A stretch of DNA of 64,000 bases. Origin: Exobasidium rhododendri (lineage: Eukaryota; Basidiomycota; Exobasidiomycetes; Exobasidiales; Exobasidiaceae). The notes beneath the pieces are model-generated. The model was not told the origin of the DNA. It was given only the letters and a program-made list of their open reading frames with translations, and did not search any database. Below are positions 54,768 through 64,000 of the stretch, piece by piece (within the stretch, counting starts at the first letter, position 1; the number at the start of each line of letters is the position of its first letter). The DNA is taken from contig CP110630.1 of NCBI GenBank assembly GCA_026210745.1, positions 2,046,001 to 2,110,000 on the forward strand. The letters run 5' to 3'. Position numbers and translations under genes: made by a program.

Positions 54768-56522
54768 ATGGGTCTCTTTGCGCTAGCTAGCTCAGGCTTA
54801 TCTTCGTACATGTGAGTATCGATGAATCAGGCGGTGAAGTGATATGATGTGTCCTGACCACTGACATTGCCCCCATAACGATTGTAGATGGCTGGTGAAT
54901 GCCTGGGACGTGTACCACCCTCTCTCCGCTACGATCTCTTCGAACACGCCCTCCATCAGTCCGTCCTCCCTCCTGGAGCTCTTCCATCCCCAAGCACAAG
55001 ACCAAGGCGTGCCTGCGCGAAAAGGTAGGAAACGTGGTCATGTACGTATGGAAAACACACAGAGAGAAGAAGTAAGAAGGTGTCTCAAGACTGTCACTAT
55101 CTGGGTAAGCGAGATGTGGAGTCGAGCCTTCGTAGCTCAAGGAAGTGCTGACAAGGCTATTCAAAGCTCCTTGTAAAAGGTCTAGAGCCGCTATTTGACA
55201 ATTCGTTGGGCTATTTGTTACCTTTCTACAATGTCGCCAAAGTTATCGCCCTCTTGATCTATATTCGCTTCCGGACTCAGGTGAGTTGGAAAAAAGGCAT
55301 GTCGATCTGGCGACTAGCACAGCTGATCCTGTCCTTCATGTAGCTTTCGCAGCATTTATTTGAGTCATTCATCCTGCCTCTTGGCAAGCCCAATACACCA
55401 TTACTGGATCTCGGAGCATTCAATTCCATCATCTTCCCAACTGCTCGATTCCTTCTCTCTTTGCCTTTCGCTCATCTCGTCGTCGCTGTCAAGAATCAGG
55501 TCAATCCGATCGTCCAAGGCTGGCTAGGTAGTCAGGAAAGTAGTGATACTACAGCATCAAGTGCCGAGGACCGGGCCAAAGAGAAGCAAGAGCTCGATGT
55601 CAGGCTTCCACCTCAAGATCGAGTGGCACCGCCTCCCAAAAGACTGCCAAGTGGAACCCAGCAATCAGCTCTTAGAAAAGCTTCAGGCTCGAGTCGAGGT
55701 AAAGGCGGGGACGGTAAAGGAGGAGAGGGAGGAGGTGCTAGCCTGGAGATGCATGACCTGTCGAGACGCAAAAAACCTAGCACAGAGTCACTCTCCAATA
55801 CACGAAGAACGAAAGCGGTGGCAGATCTAAGCCGTGACCCAGCTTATGCCATGCTTGAATCGCTACCTGCAGCCCCGCATGAGCCTCCCCTTAAGCCACC
55901 AAGGCAGAACGACATGGGTTCAGCTGCTCCAGCTACCTCAGCCACACCATTGTCCCTTCGCCACTTTGCATTCATTCCGCCTAGTACTCCGATCTCGAAC
56001 AAGAAGCCTGCGACGATTACAAGTAGGATTGGAGATGAAAGTAGTCTTAGCCACTCCTCCCCTCGGATGCCCGGCTCCTTAGGAGGGCGAGCGGATGATA
56101 CCTATGCAAGGCTGGGAGAGCCGAATGCTCTGCCAGCATTCTCATTTCACAATGGAACTGGAGCATCGGCAATCACAGCTCTAAGTGACATGAAGGATGT
56201 TGGAGGTCTTACAACCCAGGAGCCACCGGGGCAAGAGACTGTGAAGATGGATGGGAAGACGATCAACCCTATCGGATCTAGAAGGAAACGAGTAGAAGAG
56301 GAGTCAGATCTGCAGCAACCACCACGTAAGACGAGGATTTCGCCAAGCAAGAGTCATTCCAGCGTCAGGGCAATTGTAAGAGCGTCTCCAGAGGAGCAGA
56401 AGAAAGGCGGGACAGAGAGCAATGCAGCTGCGACTAAAGCTCTTAGTCCGTCGAAGAAAGTGCAGAGTACACAGCCAGCAAAGGAAAGGATAGGCACTCG
56501 GAGTCGAAAACGGGCAGTGTAA
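54768..56522 (+). CDS. REEP/DP1/Yop1-family ER membrane-shaping protein with large insert and tail
   Basis: Four exons (54768-54811, 54888-55104, 55167-55280, 55344-56522) give 517 aa. TB2/DP1/HVA22 proteins insert as hairpins and curve ER tubules. The start MGLFALASSGLSSYIWLVNAWDVYHP matches the family N-terminus. Exon 2 then carries about 50 polar residues before REEVRRCLKTVTIW, which resumes the family pattern into LLVKGLEPLFDNSLGYLLPFYNVAKVIALLIY and LFESFILPLG. The insert falls where other members have only a short loop. The last 350 residues are disordered and basic (KPPRQND, RRKRV, RSRKRAV), which resembles microtubule-binding tails of REEP3/4. It is head-to-head with the F-box gene. 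Confidence 0.8.
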
Positions 56523-56617
56523 GGGGAGATTTGCACTATGACTCAATTGTATATTACAGACTCGGTCACTGTAGAGACAACGATAACCTAAGCGATCGAA
56601 AATGTCCACATCTCAAA

Positions 56618-57492
56618 TCAAAAAGTAGAAGTGAGCAACGACATGGCAAAAGGATCTTGGACAGATCGAAATTGTTCCTTTGAAAGAATGTGAAGGAGAT
56701 ATTCAGACAATCGATCAGAGCATAGTCACCAGAAACACGCATTTGAACTCACTTGATACCAATGGGTATAGTCTTTCTTTAGCTGCTCCAATTCTAGGTG
56801 TAGGTTTGCAACGTTAGAGGCAAGCGACATGAACGTGGAGTGTTGATTGAGGATCACATTGGAGATCAGTGCCGGACTGTGATTGTGTCGATTGTCGATC
56901 GTTGACAGCTGTTTGCCAATCTCCTCCATCGTCGATCGATAGCGAGTGATTCTCTCCCGAAACTCCATAGCTGACTTTGCAAAGAATCTACACAGAGAGC
57001 AATCATTTTCAAATCAGCCAGGCTTTTTCCTCTCCGATTCACGCATCCTTTTTACAGCTACTCACTCTCCTGGCCAGTTGACCCACTGTTTCCCGTCTGA
57101 CTTTCCTTCTTTGAAATTCTCAGCAATCTCGCAAAGTATCGAATAGTCTGCTCGATCTTTTTCCACTCGATCTCGAATACCTGTTATCAACTCCGAATCC
57201 TGCTGTAAGATCAATGCCGAGTTGTTCAATGAATTCTGCAAATCGTTCCATTCTACCCTTCGCTTTTGCACGTCGCCGCCGAAATCCTTTGACGCCAATT
57301 CCCCCTTGAGTCGCAATTGCGAATTGATGTGCGCATCAAGCTCCTCCAAAAGCTTCCGACTTTCTTCCGGTAGTTCGTTGAAACGCTCCTTTTGATAAAA
57401 TGCTTGTCTGGCAAAGGGTGACGCAGGATTGATTTGAATGTTAGACGAAGCCTGCCCAAATTGGCCGTTGCCCTGCAAGCCCTGATTGAAAG

Positions 57493-57551
<59 letters not shown>

Positions 57552-58184
57552 TGATACTGCTGTTGCTGTTGCTGTTGCTGTGGTTGATTTTGCTGCTGCG
57601 ACTGTCCAAAGGAGAACGGCTGAGTTCCGCCCAGTGAAAAGGTGTTCTGTTGTGTCGGATTGCTAGTGTTCCCGAACAGAGATGATCCCTGTTGCCCAGT
57701 TTGAGGGTTGCTTTCAAGGAGACTCTAGCATTAGCGACATCATTGACTCCCTCCAACACCTCGACGGAACTCACTTTGATCCAAAAAGGGAGCCACCGAG
57801 CGTTGCCTGACCTGGTTGAGTTTGCTGCTGCTGCTGTCCAAAGCCTCCGAGCATCCCATTTGCAGGCTGCTGCTGCTGAGGCTGTTGTTGCGCAGCAGAG
57901 GAAGCACCGAAAGAGAAACCCCCAGTCTTGGGCGCATTATTAGCCGCTCCAAATAAGGAGGAAGAGGCTGGAGTCGCTGACGGAGGCTGAGACTGTGATG
58001 GACCTCCAAAGCTAAACGTTGGAACAGGATTGTTCTGAGTCGCAGCTTGTTGTGTTGGCTGTGCAGGAGTCGAAGCACCTGCAGCAGCAGAAGTAGCAGT
58101 AGAGCTGCCTCCAAAGCTGAAAGGCTTGTTCGCCGGTGGTTGTCCAAACGAAAAGGATGTACTTCTGGTCCCTAGCACCGACAT
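56618..58184 (-). CDS. NUP49: FG nucleoporin Nup49 (Nup58 family)
   Basis: Four exons (58184-57775, 57722-57066, 56987-56753, 56677-56618) give 453 aa. It belongs to the central-channel Nup62-Nup58-Nup54 (Nsp1-Nup49-Nup57) complex. The N-terminal half is FG-repeat sequence (SFSFGQ, KPFSFGG, SLFG, GGFSFGA) ending in a long Gln run. The C-terminal half is coiled coil (LPEESRKLLEELDAHINSQLRL, MEFRERITRYRSTMEEIGKQL, LHLELEQLKKDYTHWY). Splicing of the last exon gives EQFRSVQDPFAMS, matching the VRDPF end of fungal Nup49. Introns are 52, 78 and 75 nt; the 52-nt one is the shortest in the window. It faces the BRE4-like gene. Confidence 0.9.
57494..57582 (-). repeat. TTG/CTG repeat encoding poly-Gln in NUP49
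   Basis: About 30 near-consecutive Gln codons (CAA then CAG type on the minus strand, interrupted by one Tyr codon) separate the FG-repeat half from the coiled-coil half. Confidence 0.9.
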
Positions 58185-58433
58185 GATCGATTGAGAAACT
58201 TACAGACCAGGATGTAGACGTAGGATGGCAAAAGTGAAATCAAGAAAAAGGTAGTGGAGTTTAGACGTGCGCGATTTCTCGAGGCGCCCGCGCACAGGTC
58301 CAATTTCGAGAATTTCCTCACCCTCTTCTACGACGTCCTCCATCCCACTTCTTATGTTCCCTCCTTGCAACATTGAATTTGCACTGCCCTTTTCTCCTTA
58401 CACAATGTTGGCTATACGCTGATCTATTCTCCA

Positions 58434-61400
58434 ATGGATATCAAGGATATCAAGTGGCGAAGACTGTGTGTACCGAGGCAACAATTGTTCGATGTGTTCA
58501 AGACGGTTGCGCCACCTCACTTTGCAGTTCTTCTCCTCACCATCCTCGTCTTGATTACGCCAGTGGCAAGAGCAATCGGTCAAGATGCTTATCTGGTTAT
58601 AACCTACCTACACTTGTTCTTCTACCCTCATGGCCCGGTAGGAGAACATGTCGAAAAGGTTGTGCTACACTTGTCAACATGTGCCTTTGGACTGGCGATC
58701 AGCTTCTTGACAGTCTGCGGCACAGTATGGATCGACGGTGGAGAGAGCCAGGTTGTCTACCGTACCACAGGCGCCAAAGTGTTGGGTGCTTGCGTGCTTG
58801 TTCTGCTTTGCTTCTTCGGCGGGTTGTGTCAGAGCTTATACCCTCGCATCAAGATGGCAATACGGATTTTGCTCTTCTCCTCGACCTGGACAATCTGTTC
58901 CGGCGCGACGGTCATTCAATCTTCCATCTTTACGAATCAGTTCTATGTGGCAGCACTTTCAGCTGGTGTCAGTCTACTAGCGAACTTCTTGCTTTTTCCC
59001 AAATTCGCTCAAGATGACTTTGCAGTACTGTTAGTGAAAACGTACAGCGTCAAACGGACCTTGCTAGAACAAGCTGTGACTGATTTCTTTCAGGAGCATG
59101 CGGAGCCTGCTGATGCACGCAAACCCTCGGAAAGACTCATATTGCTGCGTGGTGATGTTTTGGATAAGTGCACCGAACTCAAATTGCAGTTCGAGAGGGC
59201 AAGACTAGAGCTCAACTACGGCCATCTAGATGTCAATGAGGCAAAACCATTGGTGGCTATGTTACTACGCACAAAAGGGTGGTTCAGCTGTGGGATGGGA
59301 CTTGGAACAAAGGAAGGAAGTGACCATATGAACAAAGACATCACGAGCACAGATTCCGCCTCATCTAGTGAGACTCCGCAGTTGCAGGAGAAACGAATCG
59401 AGTTGGATACCTTGAAGCCATGCATCTATCGTTTGCTGGAAGCCATCACTTCTTCGATATCTATCGTCGAAGCCAGTGTCGAATTGTGCATGAGAGGAGG
59501 TTCGCCAAGAAAAGTAAAGGATGATGAGAGGTGGAACATCTTGTATCAAGTCGACAGTCAAACGGCGACAAAGAAGCCTAGCTTGACCCTGCTACGTCAG
59601 CGCCACAAGATGGAAAGAGCGTTGGAAGCTTTCAAGGAAGACCTGGCCGGTGTGTTGAAGCATTTGGCGGCCACGACGTCGACCAAGAAGGCCGATGGTC
59701 GGAGTGACAATATTGGGAATGGGAAAAGATCCGACTCTTCCGATGTGCTGTCCGGCACTGCATTGTTCCACTCTGATGTGTACGACGTCGCTTTTTTGAT
59801 GATTTCTATGATGGAGATCGCAAAGGAAGTAGAAGGTGCATTAGTGTCTTGCCAAACGATGATTGCTGTGTGGCACTCGCATCCAATGAAGAGATTCTGG
59901 CTTCCCTTTGTCAGTGCACATTTTTGGTGGATGAAAAAACTCTCTGCCGAATCAGAGTCAGCAGCCATCTTCGACCATGATCTACTTGAAGAACAGCAGA
60001 GAGACGTCCACCTCTTCACCAGGGAAGAGCAAGCGAAGGAAAAGAGCGGGCAGGGCGACGGTATCGACTTCATCAAGCAAATGTCACATCGGTCAAATGT
60101 TGTATACTGGCGAATTCGGCTTTCGACTGCGCTTCTTACCCTCAAGCGCAGCAATCACATTCGGTATGGCGTCAAGCTGGCAGGTGGCGTCGCTCTGCTA
60201 TCGCTTCCTTGTTGGCTCACAGAGGCACGAGCTTGGTTTGTCAGTCAGCGAGGCGTCTGGTTGATCGTGACGTACATTTGGGTCCTCGAGACGAGCACTG
60301 GCGCGACGATCCAAGTCAGTGTGTTCCGAACAATCGGCACGATAACGAGCGCCGTCTATGCCATTGCAGCTTGGTATATATGCGACCAAGGGAACAAGTA
60401 TGGAGTCGCCTTCTTCATTGTACTCGCCCAAGCCCCAGCCAGCTACTTTATCATCTACACGAAACGAGCTCAAAGCTTGGGCCTTGTGTTCGGCTTCACG
60501 CAGTCGGTCATCCTGCTGGTCCACCTACTTGCAGGATCGTCAGGCAGTAGCAGCTCAGATGAGTCTATTCTTCATCTCGCATTAGTGCGCGGCTATCAGA
60601 TCCTGTTGGGCATCGTTGCCGCTTTCCTGGTCAACATCTTCCTTTGGCCTTTACACGCTCGAGTCTATCTCATCCAGACGCTTTCTCACATCACTCGGCA
60701 ATGTGGGAAAATGTATCTCAGCTTGGCAAAACAGATGCTAAGTCAACACATCATCATCGGACCAGAAACGAACGAGAAATTTGTGAAGCTGGAGGAGAGT
60801 ATACAAAGCGAATTGGTCGCCAGCCGGGACTATCTGGAGATTATGCACATTGAAATATCCCTCATTCCAAAGCCCATACACACTCTGTCTTTGGTCGTCA
60901 AGACCCTGCAGAGGATCGCTGATTTGTTGGCATTGCTCAGGAAGTGCAGAGAGGTGTCTCTTCGTATCATTCGTAAAGAAGCTTGCTTCAACGTGCTGAA
61001 TTTGCGAAAGGAGCTCGTCTCTAGTATCTTGCTTAGTCTTTGGATCATTGGCCAAAGCCTCACCACGAAAGAGAGGCTGCCACAGTTCCTTCCGAGCTGT
61101 CGAAGTGCGTTGGAAGAGCTGACAGAAGCGATGAGAGAGCAGATCGATCAGAATAATTCGCATCAACTTCACAAAGAGGGCGACAACGCGATGAGATTGA
61201 GCAAGCCTAGTCAGGGTGATTTGATCCCTTCTCCTTCTCCCATTCGAACGTCCCTCTCCTCTGCTCGCTTACATGGAAGAGGACACACAGCGACCTCCTT
61301 GACACCACCATCGCCATCTACACCGAGACCACAATCGCAGCGACCTCGCAAGACAATTGACTATTCCTACTTTTTCGTCTTTGCAGAACACTCTCTGTTG

Positions 61401-61664
61401 AGCGAAATCATCTTCGAAGTAGAGAAATTGCTGTTCTTGACGAGACTACTGGTAGGAGAGCGTAACTTCATCGACAGTGATTACCTACCCAATCACTACG
61501 GTGGTCATCAACAAGATCATTTCAATCCTAACAAATCGCTTCATCACCTCGACGATCTCAATGCCTTTCATCACAGCATGAGTGAGCACGGCATCGATGG
61601 AAGGAGACTCGCTTCTCAGCTCGAGAAGACATTAAAGGCGGCAAAAGAAACAATTGTACCATAA
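58434..61664 (+). CDS. Fusaric-acid-resistance/aromatic acid exporter-type membrane protein (BRE4-like)
   Basis: A single exon of 1076 aa. Two blocks of membrane helices can be read: one at about residues 25-190 (HFAVLLLTILVLITPVARAIGQDAYLVITYLHLFFYPHG, then VLGACVLVLLCFFGGLCQSL) and a second at about 570-745 (GVKLAGGVALLSLPCWL, RGVWLIVTYIWVLETSTGATI, GTITSAVYAIAAWYICDQGN, ALVRGYQILLGIVAAFLVNIFLWP). Each is followed by a long cytosolic helical region. This is the double ArAE/FUSC layout of fungal BRE4-like proteins, linked to brefeldin A sensitivity and presumed export of organic anions. Substrate unknown. It shares a 249-bp divergent promoter with NUP49 and converges with VAC14. Confidence 0.8.
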   Translation: MDIKDIKWRRLCVPRQQLFDVFKTVAPPHFAVLLLTILVLITPVARAIGQDAYLVITYLHLFFYPHGPVGEHVEKVVLHLSTCAFGLAISFLTVCGTVWIDGGESQVVYRTTGAKVLGACVLVLLCFFGGLCQSLYPRIKMAIRILLFSSTWTICSGATVIQSSIFTNQFYVAALSAGVSLLANFLLFPKFAQDDFAVLLVKTYSVKRTLLEQAVTDFFQEHAEPADARKPSERLILLRGDVLDKCTELKLQFERARLELNYGHLDVNEAKPLVAMLLRTKGWFSCGMGLGTKEGSDHMNKDITSTDSASSSETPQLQEKRIELDTLKPCIYRLLEAITSSISIVEASVELCMRGGSPRKVKDDERWNILYQVDSQTATKKPSLTLLRQRHKMERALEAFKEDLAGVLKHLAATTSTKKADGRSDNIGNGKRSDSSDVLSGTALFHSDVYDVAFLMISMMEIAKEVEGALVSCQTMIAVWHSHPMKRFWLPFVSAHFWWMKKLSAESESAAIFDHDLLEEQQRDVHLFTREEQAKEKSGQGDGIDFIKQMSHRSNVVYWRIRLSTALLTLKRSNHIRYGVKLAGGVALLSLPCWLTEARAWFVSQRGVWLIVTYIWVLETSTGATIQVSVFRTIGTITSAVYAIAAWYICDQGNKYGVAFFIVLAQAPASYFIIYTKRAQSLGLVFGFTQSVILLVHLLAGSSGSSSSDESILHLALVRGYQILLGIVAAFLVNIFLWPLHARVYLIQTLSHITRQCGKMYLSLAKQMLSQHIIIGPETNEKFVKLEESIQSELVASRDYLEIMHIEISLIPKPIHTLSLVVKTLQRIADLLALLRKCREVSLRIIRKEACFNVLNLRKELVSSILLSLWIIGQSLTTKERLPQFLPSCRSALEELTEAMREQIDQNNSHQLHKEGDNAMRLSKPSQGDLIPSPSPIRTSLSSARLHGRGHTATSLTPPSPSTPRPQSQRPRKTIDYSYFFVFAEHSLLSEIIFEVEKLLFLTRLLVGERNFIDSDYLPNHYGGHQQDHFNPNKSLHHLDDLNAFHHSMSEHGIDGRRLASQLEKTLKAAKETIVP

Positions 61665-61873
61665 ACAGCAACTTGTAACTCATTGTAATTGTAATTTAGA
61701 TTTCCATCAAGTGACCACTGTCCACTTCATGTGATGTCGTTGTCATTGCAAGCACAGTATACGGGCATGTTCTCCTCTTTCGGAAATTATGATAGTATGT
61801 ATACAAAAGCGGTGAGAGGAAGATGAAAGGGACAAGGGGGAAGGAGGAGGGGCGGAGTATACGTGTATTTTTT

Positions 61874-64000
61874 CTACCGCACGTTAGAAGGACGAGGGGC
61901 AGTGGCATTGGTCGTCGCTCGATTCAGCAGATTGGTACTGGAGCTGTTGTTGGACATTATTACACCCCCACCGCTCTTCCTACTCGTCAGGGGCGATGTC
62001 GGCCTTGATATTCCCGCGCCGACACTGCTACTACTGTTGTTGCCATTTCCCCCGAGCGGTAGACCAAAGAAGGAAGTTGCCGCGTTCGACTCAGTCTGGC
62101 TCAGTCTCCCTAGCTGCGCCTTTGCCATTGATGGATTGAGCGGGCTATTGCGGGAGGCAGCACTGTTCGTCAGCGCGTTTGTTGCTGTTGAAGACGTCGT
62201 CGTCGTTGTCGAAGCTCGCTTCTTCCCAATGGCCGTCTTGGAACTAGCTCCATTCATCGGCATTCCACCTGCCACTCCACCACCAAACGCACCTGTCCCG
62301 CCACCACCGCTACTTGCAGACTTTCTCTGACTGACCATGCTGTACTTGTTCTCTCCCAGCGTAGACTGCACCATCCCTGCTCTTCTAGATCTTTCATGGC
62401 GGGATTGAACCACTTTAAAGTGAATGAGCAGCTCGTTCCATTTCAGGTCTTCTCGATTGTTGCCTATAATCTTGCTCCTCGTGTTGCTGATGTTGGAAGC
62501 GTTGCCTGCTCCCCCACCACTGCTGCTGTTGCTGTTGCTGATCGAGGCGCTCCTGCTGCTCCCGACGTGAAGATACCCAAGAGCGCTAACGGCATTCAGT
62601 CGATTGCGCAGCGTGGCAAAGGCAGAGCTCTGAGGTAAGAGCATGAGGAGGCCATAGAGTGTTTTGAGGAGGTGCGGGTATCGTTCTGGCTCGAGCAGTT
62701 GCAGTCGAAGCGTCATGAAGACTGGACTTTCTATCAATTGGACCAACTTGTCGATTTGTATGAGGAAGCTGACAGTGATCTCTAGTTCTGTAAAGATGTT
62801 GAGCAGATTGCTTGCATGCTCATACGCTTGGGCTAGCAGGCATAAGCTCAGCGTCGCTACCGAATTATGACACCAACTCTTGTACAATCCGATGAACAGA
62901 TGCTGACCATCCTTTGTTTCGAGATTCTTGAGTCGCTTGCGAAAGTCGCTCAATTCTGGTGAGGTGATGAGAATCATGTTCAGGTTTGTAATCATGATGC
63001 TTGCAAATTCCAGGTCCTCGTCCTTTTCAAGGATCTCCGCCAGCGTCTTGAAGACTCTCTCAGTGTGTAGCGAGGTGCATAGCTGTCGAATAATGAGGCT
63101 GCCCCTCGCTTCCAAGAGTCGTCTGTCGGTAGAGAACAAGTTGACGAGATTGGCGAGATAGGAGTTGTAAGCATCGTCGGATGCTCCACTCATCTGCGCC
63201 AGCAAGCGTAAGTCACATCGAATGACGTCTTCGCTTGGATCAGATAGTGTTTTGAGCAGGGCTGGGAATGTGCCGTCATTGATGCTCAAGATCCTTCTTG
63301 GTGCCTTTTGATGGAGCATGAGTAGCCACTCCAGTGCTGCCACTCTAGTCTCTTCGTGCTCGTCGATCAATTGCAGTGTCAATACGTTGACAGTGGTTTG
63401 CAGATCAAACGGATCTTTCTGCGGTCTCGGTGCATTGCCCAACGAAGTTGTCGACAGACTCAAGGCGACACCTTCACCTGCATCTACTTGATCGTGCGCG
63501 TTAAAGTGCGTAGTCGAGCGAAGACGGGGAGACTGAGGCGGCGAGATCACCCTTTGCTTTTCAGTGATAGTACCATCCTGACTAGAAGGTGCTTGCTGAG
63601 ATTCCTTTGTCGAGTCTGGGGCAGTTGCGAAGAAAGGCGTCCAGGGAAGCTGTTCAATGACTTGATACAAGTTCATGTTCGTAATGTTGGCGGCACTTTG
63701 GATGGCTGGACTGTGATGAGCAATACTGGGTAACACGGCGGGAATAAGTCGAGGCGTGAACGGCACCACCACTTCTTTGACCACGACTAGAAATTCAGCA
63801 ATCCATTGCTGTATCGTCGCCTGGATCTCATCATCGGGGTAGCTTATATGATTCACTAGAATCTCCATGATGGAGGCATAATCGATTCTCACTTCTTGAG
63901 CTGGTATCCACTCATCGTCATCCTCGTCGATGATCGTCTGCTCTGTTTTTTGTTCTTCTCCTTCTGCATCTCCACTGTTCGGCTCCTCCCTCCGCTCCTT
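61874..64000 (-). CDS. VAC14: Vac14, scaffold of the PI(3,5)P2 kinase complex (5' part cut off)
   Basis: The C-terminal 708 residues; the frame stays open to the right window edge, so the N-terminus is missing. Vac14 is the HEAT-repeat scaffold holding Fab1 kinase and Fig4 phosphatase on vacuole and endosome membranes. Diagnostic parts: DDEWIPAQEVRIDYASIMEILVNHI near the edge, ILSINDGTFPALLKTLSD, NLVNLFSTDRRLLEARGSLIIRQLC, and the conserved C-terminal core (YKSWCHNSVATLSLCLLAQAYEHA, LLEPERYPHLLKTLYGLLMLLPQSSAFATLRNRL). After the core comes an extra low-complexity Ser/Asn/Gly-rich tail of about 150 residues that yeast Vac14 lacks. No intron is evident in the visible part. It converges with the BRE4-like gene. 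Confidence 0.92.
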   Translation of the reverse strand, partial: KERREEPNSGDAEGEEQKTEQTIIDEDDDEWIPAQEVRIDYASIMEILVNHISYPDDEIQATIQQWIAEFLVVVKEVVVPFTPRLIPAVLPSIAHHSPAIQSAANITNMNLYQVIEQLPWTPFFATAPDSTKESQQAPSSQDGTITEKQRVISPPQSPRLRSTTHFNAHDQVDAGEGVALSLSTTSLGNAPRPQKDPFDLQTTVNVLTLQLIDEHEETRVAALEWLLMLHQKAPRRILSINDGTFPALLKTLSDPSEDVIRCDLRLLAQMSGASDDAYNSYLANLVNLFSTDRRLLEARGSLIIRQLCTSLHTERVFKTLAEILEKDEDLEFASIMITNLNMILITSPELSDFRKRLKNLETKDGQHLFIGLYKSWCHNSVATLSLCLLAQAYEHASNLLNIFTELEITVSFLIQIDKLVQLIESPVFMTLRLQLLEPERYPHLLKTLYGLLMLLPQSSAFATLRNRLNAVSALGYLHVGSSRSASISNSNSSSGGGAGNASNISNTRSKIIGNNREDLKWNELLIHFKVVQSRHERSRRAGMVQSTLGENKYSMVSQRKSASSGGGGTGAFGGGVAGGMPMNGASSKTAIGKKRASTTTTTSSTATNALTNSAASRNSPLNPSMAKAQLGRLSQTESNAATSFFGLPLGGNGNNSSSSVGAGISRPTSPLTSRKSGGGVIMSNNSSSTNLLNRATTNATAPRPSNVR

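Noticed and set aside
57253..57774. Poly-Asn/Ser open frame on the minus strand within NUP49
   Set aside because: Same strand as NUP49 but in the wrong frame; the poly-Asn comes from reading the Gln repeat out of phase.
1..64000. Transposons, CRISPR arrays, gene clusters or prokaryotic defence systems
   Set aside because: No transposase, reverse transcriptase, long terminal repeats or regularly spaced repeats were seen; all strong genes are eukaryotic single-copy housekeeping or secreted-enzyme types.

Overview
This window is eukaryotic nuclear DNA from a fungus. It has short introns (about 52-95 nt, plus one of 139 nt) with GTGAGT/GTAAGT-type donors and CAG/TAG acceptors, compact intergenic regions, and a full set of conserved fungal housekeeping genes. 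The mix of long intronless genes with genes carrying 1-5 small introns fits a basidiomycete, and I would guess Ustilaginomycotina. That placement is inference, because no rRNA or other marker locus is present. Exon joins below were worked out by hand from splice consensus, codon phase and protein-family alignment from memory.

Layout, left to right: RRN3 (+, Pol I initiation factor), RPD3 (-, class I histone deacetylase), an ELYS-domain nuclear pore assembly protein (+), VPS41 (-, HOPS), calcineurin B (-), an MFS transporter (+), a PTC1-type PP2C phosphatase (-), an unresolved 1.2 kb interval with possible small ORFs, PRE3 proteasome beta-1 (-), SEC18/NSF (+), an aldo-keto reductase (-), a 1.5 kb interval, DBP8 helicase (+), U1-C (-), a mitochondrial-type protein of unknown function (+), a DDR48-like repeat protein (-), a 1.8 kb gene-poor interval, a large SANT/coiled-coil protein (+), an NDUFA8-type complex I subunit (+), a 1.5 kb interval with a perfect 16-bp palindrome, a divergent GH47 mannosidase (+), COPI beta-prime SEC27 (-), a mitochondrial PPR-like protein (+), RPN12 (-), a secreted tannase/feruloyl-esterase-family protein (+), a fungal protein of unknown function (+), an FBXO21-like F-box protein (-), a REEP/DP1 membrane protein (+), the FG nucleoporin NUP49 (-), a BRE4/ArAE-type membrane transporter (+), and VAC14 (-, cut by the right edge).

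There is no operon, biosynthetic cluster, transposon, CRISPR array or recognisable tRNA/rRNA gene. Functions repeat by theme: proteasome (PRE3, RPN12), nuclear pore (ELYS, NUP49), and vesicle or vacuole traffic (VPS41, SEC18, SEC27, VAC14). They are not arranged as a pathway unit. Gene strands alternate almost perfectly (21 of 26 neighbour pairs), so most promoters are shared head-to-head and most 3' ends converge.

I did not find a convincing previously undescribed system. The most unusual observations are: a tannase-family protein that has lost both cysteines of the CS-D-HC motif; five CACGTG sites that all lie upstream of genes; several stop-free introns of 3n length (all three in RPN12); a perfect palindrome at 36933-36966; a REEP protein with a large insert in its membrane hairpin; and possible unannotated small genes near 18.1-18.7 kb and 24.5 kb.
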